A stretch of DNA of 64,000 nucleotides from contig JAJEKV010000054.1 in the NCBI GenBank assembly GCA_021234155.1, positions 6,964,655-7,028,654 of the forward strand. The letters are read 5' to 3'. Shown here in pieces: positions 56,588 to 64,000 of this stretch. Position numbers and translations under genes: made by a program. Source of the DNA: Isoetes taiwanensis. Lineage: Eukaryota > Streptophyta > Lycopodiopsida > Isoetales > Isoetaceae. The notes beneath the pieces are model-generated. The model was not told the DNA's origin. It made no database searches and was given only the letters and a program-made list of their open reading frames with translations. Position 1 is the first letter of the stretch, and each line of letters starts with the position of its first letter.

Positions 56588-57113
56588 TGTTAGAATCAAA
56601 GCTTAGGATATGAACTCAAGTATACAAAGATAAGGCTTCCGCCTCTTCCAACCCAAGACCTATCACTTCATCTACAACCGATCCCTCCATCTATCCCCAT
56701 CATCCCTATATATATGAATATTTTCTTGCCAACTGACATATCCACTTGTCAAATCGTTGCATGCCCTTCATATAGAAAGTTTTCCAACTTGCCTAGATAA
56801 TAGGGATGCCCTCGGCCGCCCTTAAGTTCCAAATTGCCGTTGACTTTGACCGATTGACTAAACCCAAAACCCTAAGTGGCAGGCGGGGTACCAAAAGCGA
56901 TTTCGGCGGCGCGAGGCAACCTCAGGTAGTACCTGCCCGCCACTTTTCAATTCTCGTGAGCTTTTCTTTCTTGCATTCATCGCCACGCTTCTCATGAATG
57001 CTTGTATGAATCCTCATTAGCCTAGGGGGAGCCAAACTGCGGGTCACTAATCCCCTTATGTGCCTCGAATATCACATGACACACTCTTATGCAATGACCT
57101 CATTTTTCTAACA
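56588..57113 (-). repeat. 5' LTR of the copia element
   Basis: Same ends as the other LTR; followed by CTATA at 57114-57118. The LTR carries TATATATGAATA and TATAGAAAG stretches that may contain its promoter. Confidence 0.92.
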
Positions 57114-57118
57114 CTATA

Positions 57119-60100
57119 GACCAATACATAGTCCATCACACTAGATCCGACTCCCTAGTTCTCCTGCCTGCAAGTGCATTTGCGGTGAGGACGACCACTG
57201 TGCCAATCCATTGTAAATTACCAGAGCAAAGATACCGCAGAGCAAAAGCAACTGCCTACCATAGCACGCGACCTTATTGTCATCTGATGCCCGTGGCCAA
57301 GCTTCTTTTGTAGGGTGCAGCTGCAACACATCATTAGTCAAGGATCAAATCTCATGGGTTGTTCCACCCCCGTGCGAGATAGATAATTGATGGAAGTTTG
57401 TGATTCAATGATCCATTCAGCGCACATGCAATGTTATATCCATTTATATGTTTGTTGTTGGTGTTGATGGAGGCAGGCTGTAAATATCTGATCATTGAAT
57501 CAGGAGCCAATATGCATATTAACAACTAGTACTAGAGAAAGTTCATTTCGGAACATAAAAGTAGTTGTTATAATGAACTGATTAATGCATCTATACGGCG
57601 AATGAAGCACTAATTATGATGGGCAATATATTGGCCTCATATTGTGATATTCTTAGGATAATTCTGAGGTCATAACTTATGTTGCTAGATGGACGAAGTT
57701 CAAAATACACAAGGTAATGAGATGCTTTTAAACATAATCTCTATCATGTTAACCACTTTAAAATGTTAGCATTTATTTCTAGAACTAGGTTGCAATGCAT
57801 GATCATAGAGTAATATCATCTCATTGATCAAGTTCAAAACTTCCGAGATTATTTACCTCAACACATGGAAAAAAGTTTAGCAAGGTAACACACAACAATC
57901 TATAATCCCCTAACTATTTATAAAGTATATTCATTTGAAAAGTTTATTTCCAAAGCATTTGCTTATAGAAGTTTAAAAGTAGCATCTATAAATAAGGAAA
58001 ATAAGTTGAGTGTGCCAAAAAAATAGATTTGATTCAAAACATGATAAATTTAAATAGAGATATATGTATTCTTCAAAAATATTTCTTGATCTCATATCAT
58101 TATCATGTAGGACATGCTCCAAAGTTTTGCAACCAATCACCTTAGACTTGACCCAGGTGAAGGCATTCAATTTCTGTGAAACCCCTAGCATGACAAAGAG
58201 GGGGGCTTCATGCGGTGTGCTTGTTCATGCATGCTTCTTCACTAAATAGTCCATCCTAGATTAACATCCAAGGAGAGAAGACCTAAGAATGATCGCACAT
58301 AGTCCCATAGGTGATCATAATTCTACTTTCAAAAAGCATATGAGCCATTGTAGATTCAAGGAAATGAATTTGGAGTGAAGCTTTTGAGCTCATGTAAGCA
58401 AGGATTTGTGTTGGATATAGCAATACAATTCCTATGTTACTAGATTGTCTAGCAAAATGAGGATCCGCACTATACCAGGGAAGGGAGAGGCCTGATTAAG
58501 AAAAAGGAAGCAAGTCCTCCTCTTTTAGGAGATGGGACCAATGAGAGAGCTAATCCATGAGCGAAGGGCTGAAGCCCGGATGTCTGCATTGCCACATCCT
58601 ATAGGATATAGGTAAGATATATGGTCGCTGTGCTTAGCAAGGTATGCATTGATTTCGTTGAGAAGGAGCTAACAAAAGACTATAATCTTATTGGCATATT
58701 GTAGTTTCCATCCCATGGATAGATGAATGGCTTCCAATTCAAGGCAAAGCCAAATAGCGCGACGCCTTCAAAAGGTGCTTATCCAAAAGCAATCAATAAA
58801 TTTTTGAGATTTGATAGCCCGCACCATTGCATTTCTTCTTGGAGAACTAAGTGCTCGGAGGACCGAGGTCTTTGGCCACTATATTCTCAAAATGCTCCTA
58901 TTTGTACCCTGTCTAAGATAGAAGGAGAGATGTCTGTCCTACCATATCATCACTTAGAAGTCCGAAATTGAGTGTGAAGCTTGGCTTGATACTATTTCTT
59001 GTACTTCTGGGGAGTGTTTGAGGCCATGCACCCCTCATCTTCATTGAGTAAGTCCTGGTGCCGGCTAGCCAAAGCAATGAAATTTCATTCAGTGGGGAGG
59101 CCTTAAAACTGTAGGATGCTTGGTTCCAGCCCGAATAATTCTGCCCATAATAAGTGTCGAGTCAAGGTAGCCGATGAGGTAAAGAAGCTATTATAAATCT
59201 TGATAAACAAAGGGCTTATAGATTCTAACACTTAAAAATGATCTACACAAAGAAATAGACAATTACTATTATCAAATAAGACATCATCGTCCAAGAAATC
59301 TTTCATCTTTTTTAAGCCTTGTTGCACAAGACCACAAAAAGAGTATCAACAATCTTATAGACTCTTATCCTTGAAACACCGCAGACTAGTTGTAATTTCT
59401 CTTCCTCTTTCAAAATTAATGATGATGAAATATTTGGAGCAATCAAAGAAAAAATATTTCTCCTCCAATCCCCAAAGCCGTGAGCCGGAAAAACATGAAC
59501 CAAGTAGAATGCAATCGGGTAACTATAATAAAAAATATGATTTTTGAAGATTCACAATATAGGTTTGTGCCATCAATCATGCCAAGGTCTTCATTGCACG
59601 GTTGTATGCTCAAGAAATTCAATAAATGCTGAATTGTTTGTTTTAGCCATATTTCCAAAACACCTTTTAACTTCGGGGACAAAAAATCATTTTGGGGGAA
59701 GAAAGAAATGCCGATTTTCCCCGAGTAATCCCTTAAAAAACACTGAAATATCATTTTTGCTCTCAAAAGAAAAAAAAGGTAAAAAAAGGAAGGGTCGCCA
59801 AAATCGTCGGGTTAAGGAAGTCGAAGCTAGGGATTAAAATTAATATGTCCAAAGATGAGCATGCAAAATGGAATGACCTTGCATAACTTTGTCTATATTT
59901 CTTATTCTAATTCTAGATCCTCTTGGAGTAATAAGAGAGAGGGAATCAATAGAACGTACTGTACTCTGAACATATTACATCTCAAACACAAATGCCAGCT
60001 TTCTAGATAATTGCTCAGTTACAAGTGATGAAGGCCTCAAATTCTTGATACAAAAGATATAATCACTACTGACCAAATCCAATTCTTCCTTTAAGATGAA

Positions 60101-60175
60101 TTGCGCCTTCTTAACAAAGACCACCTTTAATATTGATTTTGGCTACTTTTCAGACCCTAGACCTTCTGGGATATC
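57119..60175. other. No recognised gene
   Basis: AT-rich sequence with short frames on both strands (57141-57341, 57973-58249, 58723-58971, 59312-59837). The minus frame 59766-59443 is the longest; none shows a motif. The last part may be the decayed 5' end of the LINE. Confidence 0.35.
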
Positions 60176-61299
60176 ACCAATCCATGAATAACTTCAGCAA
60201 AAAGTTAAAAGCATGCAAGAATGGGATCACGCAGTGGTGAAATGGTTACCATAAGAAATTCCTTGCTGAGAATGCTACCCTTATAGTCTCCATGAAGAAT
60301 GTGAACACCAAAAAATTGAACTCGAAAACAAAATAAATGCTATAGAAGAAAGGAAAGCCAAAGGGATGGCCTCTCAGAGCTAAAATTAGTATTCAATAAT
60401 TTGGATCCTCAAATTCTCGCCACTTCTTCAGACCGGTCAAACCTAAGCTTTCCAATAACTCTATGATTCAAGTTCAAGATGATGGAGGAAACTGTGTAGT
60501 TGAAGAGACTAAGATTAAGAAGGTTTTTCTTCAAAACAATCAAATGCTTTTTGAGTCTAAACCTTTAACTATAGATTAAAAAATAGATCAAGGCCATATT
60601 TGCTCACGAATTGAACCTGTTAATGAGGTCATGTCCCAAGATTGCATTTAGGACCCAAATGAGAAAGAAGTTATTGACACCCTTAAATCAATGCAAAAAG
60701 GTAAAAGCCTAGGGCCAGATCATCTCCTTGCAGAATTTTGTCCACTTTTGGGAGGTTATGAAGGTAGACTTTATCAAATTTATTCAAGCACATGGTCTGC
60801 CTCTAGTTTGCATCCTGCCATTTCCCCTAGCTTCATTGCTTTAAATTCCTAAAGTTAGTAAATCCTTGAAGATAGGAGAATGGATACCAGTCTCTCTTAC
60901 CAACTGTACCAACAAGATCCATGCAAAGATCATTGCAAATAGAATTTTGGGACACTTGCAAAACAACATCAGCAGTAATCAATCAACTTTTCTCTCTAGC
61001 AGATATATCTTTGATAATTATGCTGCAGCTACTGAAGCTCTCCACTAGAATAGGTTTTCTCATTAAAATTTTCTCCTCATGAAGTTGGATTTTGAAAGAG
61101 CTTTTGACTCCATTAGATAACCTAATTGATAAGATTATGGGATTGGATAAAAATGCTTATTCTACTCTTCTAAATAATGGTGCTCCCATTGACTTCTTCT
61201 CCATTCATAGAGGGACCAGACATTGTTATCCGTTGGCACCCTGTCTATTTTTGTATGTGCTTGAAATTCTTACAAGAATATGTAGCATAATAACAGGGG

Positions 61300-62880
61300 G
61301 TTTTCTTTGTGTTTTTATACGCTTTTCACTAAGGTTTTTCTATGATTTCGTGATGTATTCAAATGGACGTACTAATGCGTACATCTAGAGTGCACCATTT
61401 CTGAGCCATTGATTTTAGCCTTTTTTTTCAATGGTCAACAACCAATGGCTCACAACAAAAGCCCTTTTTTTTTTGCGTGTGGTGCATAGTGGGTACGTTG
61501 AAACCAATGGCTCACAACAAAAGCCCTCATTTTGTGTGTGGTGCATATTGGGCACATGAAACCAATGGCTCACAACAAAAGCCCTCATTTTGTGTGTGCA
61601 TGGCACATGAAGGGCCATTGATTTTAGCCTTTTTTTTCCAAAGGGTCAACAACCAATGGCTCACAACAAAAGCCCTCTTTTTTGTGTGTGGTGCATAATA
61701 ATAGGCACATGAAACCAATGGCTCACAACAAAGCCCTCATTTTGTGTGTGTGGTGCATAATGGGCACATGAAGGGCTTTGAAGGGCGCATGTAGTGCGCT
61801 TCACGCCGAACACATTTCTTATCATAACTTTTGATCTAGAGCTCGTTTGAGATGATTTTTTTTGCTTGGAAAGCTCTCTCCGAGATCTTTTTGATAGTAT
61901 ATGATATGGATATGTTTGGTTAAGTTATCTATGCTAAAACAGCAATTTTCCGGCCGGGTTTGGTAGGCTTTCACATCCTACCACCTGATTCATACAGATT
62001 TTAGCTTATTGGATATTGTTTTATGGCTCATTCGAATGAAGCTTGCAAAAAATTACCATGCATTTTAGATTTTGAGGCGCTTATTAAGCAAATTCCAAGG
62101 CTAAATTCCAAGGCTTCTAGATCCTTGTGCTAACAAGCAAAAAGTTTCCCACTTTGGTTTCTCACCACAAGAATCTATGGAGGCCAAAGGCTCACAAGTA
62201 AATTCCAGTTTGAAAAATGTTTGTTGCATGGGTGTTGCAAACTTTATGATTTTCGTAATAATGGGATCAATCTGCTTATCTTTATGGTAACTTTTACTTA
62301 GGTTCTTTTGTTTTATTGTGATCAAATTCAAAAGCTACAGTGATCAATCTGCTCTATCTTTATGGTAACTTTTTACTTATGTTATATTTGTTTTATTGTG
62401 ATCAAATTCAAAAGCTACAATGATGAAAGCCTCAAAAGAATTCTAGTTTTTTTCTTTTGAATTCTAAAATTTTTGTCACACCGGGGTCAGGGTGATTTCC
62501 CTAAGGCCCCCGGAGGGGCCAAATTTTTTTTTTTTTGCAACACAAACTATTAACATCCAACATATAAAAATTAAATCCCCAACACATAACAACCATTGAC
62601 ATTAACAACCAACACATAACTACCATTGACATTAATTAACACAACCATTGGGTCCAACACATTTAAATTAAAATCCCCTTAAACCCCTTTGGTTTGGGTG
62701 CATATTCACACGGGTGACGTAGGGCAGCGAGAGCCCTCGTAATTGTATTTTACGCATTTAAATCAACACCATATAGTATTCCGCTTTGAAATCTTATAGT
62801 ATTTTGCGAACCTTGTTATACAATTATAGCAAATTTTTGTACTTGCATACCCCACAAACGAGGAACTTTACGTTATGGTG
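61300..62880. repeat. Insertion of about 1.6 kb splitting the LINE reverse transcriptase
   Basis: LINE coding stops after the RQG-PLSP block and resumes with the ASG-LN-EKC block. The intervening sequence has no LINE motif. It includes the tandem repeat at 61392-61775, two near-identical blocks GATCAATCTGC...TTTATGGTAACTTTT at about 62266 and 62343, and a T run at 62526-62537. I found no convincing target duplication or terminal repeat to name the inserted element. Confidence 0.5.
61392..61775. repeat. Tandem repeat with ACCAATGGCTCACAACAAA core
   Basis: CCAATGGCTCACAACAAA occurs at about 61442, 61503, 61561, 61652 and 61713, each followed by AGCCCT and TTTTGTGTGTGG. A longer block starting GCCATTGATTTTAGCC occurs at 61402 and 61613, giving a higher-order period of about 211 bp. 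Frames across it on both strands are by-products. Confidence 0.85.
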
Positions 62881-64000
62881 TAGATTAAGGAATAAGGTGA
62901 AGAATACCTTTCAATCTTGCAAGATGCGATGGCACCTTCATCAATTTTGGAAGCCAATGAGTAGTACATCTCCAATTTTATTACAAATTGTGTAGGACTT
63001 TGGAAAGCTTCAGGTGTCATTCTCAACCTTGAAAAATGTAGCATCCTTTATGCAGAATCGTGACCCTAATTTGAATACTCATGGCATTATGATTACTTCT
63101 GTTCATCAAGCAATCAGGATGTTGGATCTTCCTCTTGCTCTCAGTTTGAGAGCTAAATAGGCTTGGAATCCAATCATCAATAAAATCAACAGAAAAATTG
63201 GTTTCCTTAAAGAATACTATGTCTTTTGCAGATGTCATCCTTGCTAACTCTATTTTAGCCAAAGACTCATGTCACTTCTCCTCAGCCTTAATTGCTGATG
63301 GAAATCTTATAAGAAGCTGGAAAATATCATTAAGGAATATATCTGGGATGGCATGCATATGATGAATTGGGAAGAGATCATTCACTCAAAGAAAAAATGT
63401 GGGGTTGGCTACAAGGATCTCTTTAAGCTCAGGCTTTGGAGGCAGGAATATATGGAAACAGCCATACATGGATCTCTTTCTCCAACAATGAAGTCTATTA
63501 AATACTAGGTTCAATGCAGGAGACCCTTCAATAGTAAGACCATGAAGCATGAACTGCCCGACTCAGCCTATTCACAGCTTCAATCCCCGCCTCCCAATAC
63601 CTCTACTATCATTGGAAATCTTATGAAAACTTGGAATAAAATATCCTACGACTATATACATAAGGACAACAATGAGGATAATGAAGTGCTTGCCTTCCAC
63701 CATCCTATCCTCTATAGAACATGAACAAATGCAGGGATTGTAAAGATTAGAGATCTGTGGAAAGATATCAGTTAAAAGTCATGGAAAGAAATAAAAAACA
63801 TCATCAATGGCTCTTCTACAGATAGAATCATATATAATCACGTGTGAGCCAAACTGCACTATGTACATGAGTGTTTTGACAATTCCAATCCTTATTGGAC
63901 TCTGGATGGTTGTGATCGATATATGGTAAAAAAAAAGCCTACAAGGCTATTGCCTTGTCAAACCCCTGAAGCGTGCTCATGGACTACACAACTAGTCAAG

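Larger units (their letters stand above)
51803..57113 (-). mobile_element. Ty1/copia LTR retrotransposon, full structure, broken ORFs
   Basis: Two direct repeats of 523-526 bp (51803-52325 and 56588-57113) start TGTTAGAA and end TTCTAACA and are flanked by the 5-bp duplication CTATA (51798-51802 and 57114-57118). On the minus strand the order is 5' LTR, primer site, gag with zinc knuckle, protease, integrase, reverse transcriptase, RNase H, polypurine tract, 3' LTR. Integrase before reverse transcriptase is the copia order. The coding region is interrupted by many frameshifts and stops, so it is not autonomous now. The LTRs differ by small indels and substitutions, more in CG-rich parts, so the insertion is not very recent unless some differences are sequencing errors. 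Confidence 0.92.
60180..64000 (+). mobile_element. LINE (non-LTR retrotransposon), degraded, runs off the window
   Basis: Plus-strand blocks in the order of plant L1-type ORF2: a linker with MIQVQDDGGNCVVEE (about 60465-60510), KSLGPDHLLAEF (60700-60735), the reverse transcriptase block PVSLTNCTNKIHAKIIANRI with LGHLQNNISSNQSTFLSSRY (60885-61008), KLDFERAFDSI (61083-61115), RGTRHCYPLAPCLFLYVLEI (61213-61270; the RQG-PLSP-LF block), then, after an unrelated 1.6-kb insert, GKASGVILNLEKCSILYAES (63000-63060), KINRKIGFLK, IIKEYIWDGM and WEEIIHSKKKCGVGYKDLF (63370-63430). The last blocks are the thumb and connector of LINE ORF2. Many stops; no endonuclease domain is recognisable at the left. The 3' end lies beyond 64000. 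Confidence 0.8.

Noticed and set aside
1..64000. tRNA, rRNA or snRNA genes
   Set aside because: None recognised by reading; a covariance-model search would be needed to exclude them.

Overview
The window is nuclear DNA of a eukaryote, almost certainly a land plant. The evidence is a CACTA-type transposon with a 3-bp target duplication, a Ty1/copia retrotransposon with an initiator-Met-tRNA primer site, a LINE, spliceosomal GT-AG introns, long simple repeats and TATAAATAG promoters. No open frame looks like an intact, expressed host gene. Everything recognisable is a mobile element, a repeat or a broken gene copy, as expected from a gene-poor stretch of a large plant genome. I cannot fix the species; that the gene families point to a non-seed plant is recollection only.

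Layout. 1-955: AT-rich flank with a homopurine minisatellite. 956-9584: one non-autonomous CACTA element, flanked by CTA duplications. It contains GC-rich subterminal repeats, about 5.7 tandem copies of a 1.1-kb unit, and no transposase. 9585-12560: decayed sequence with a hydrophobic exon fragment, then a minisatellite with a palindromic core. 12.9-40.2 kb: a mosaic of degraded copies of a few gene families on both strands. There are three FCP1/NIF-type phosphatase-like pseudogenes (13.3, 18 and 28 kb), two copies of a Cys-rich family with SPNTKDV and SDGA-SQFK motifs (15.2-17.2 kb plus, 30-34.2 kb minus), a ParB/DGQH-like gene (21.6-24.6 kb), and a gene with one cleanly spliced intron (24.7 kb). 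They are interspersed with two large CCA/TGG arrays and a recurring CACGC-GCGTG palindrome. 40-51.8 kb: mostly unrecognised, with a Lys-rich broken gene behind a TATA box near 47.7 kb. 51803-57113: a structurally complete Ty1/copia element on the minus strand with a CTATA duplication but broken reading frames. 57.1-60.2 kb: nothing recognised. 60.2-64 kb: a LINE whose reverse transcriptase is split by a 1.6-kb repeat-containing insertion; it runs off the window end.

The best candidates for something undescribed are the CACTA element that has become a carrier of a satellite-like array, and the 13-40 kb cluster in which the same gene families, the same palindromic motif and two strand-switching CCA/TGG arrays recur. 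Many frame breaks are short indels at CG-rich or homopolymer sites, so part of the decay could be consensus error rather than biology.
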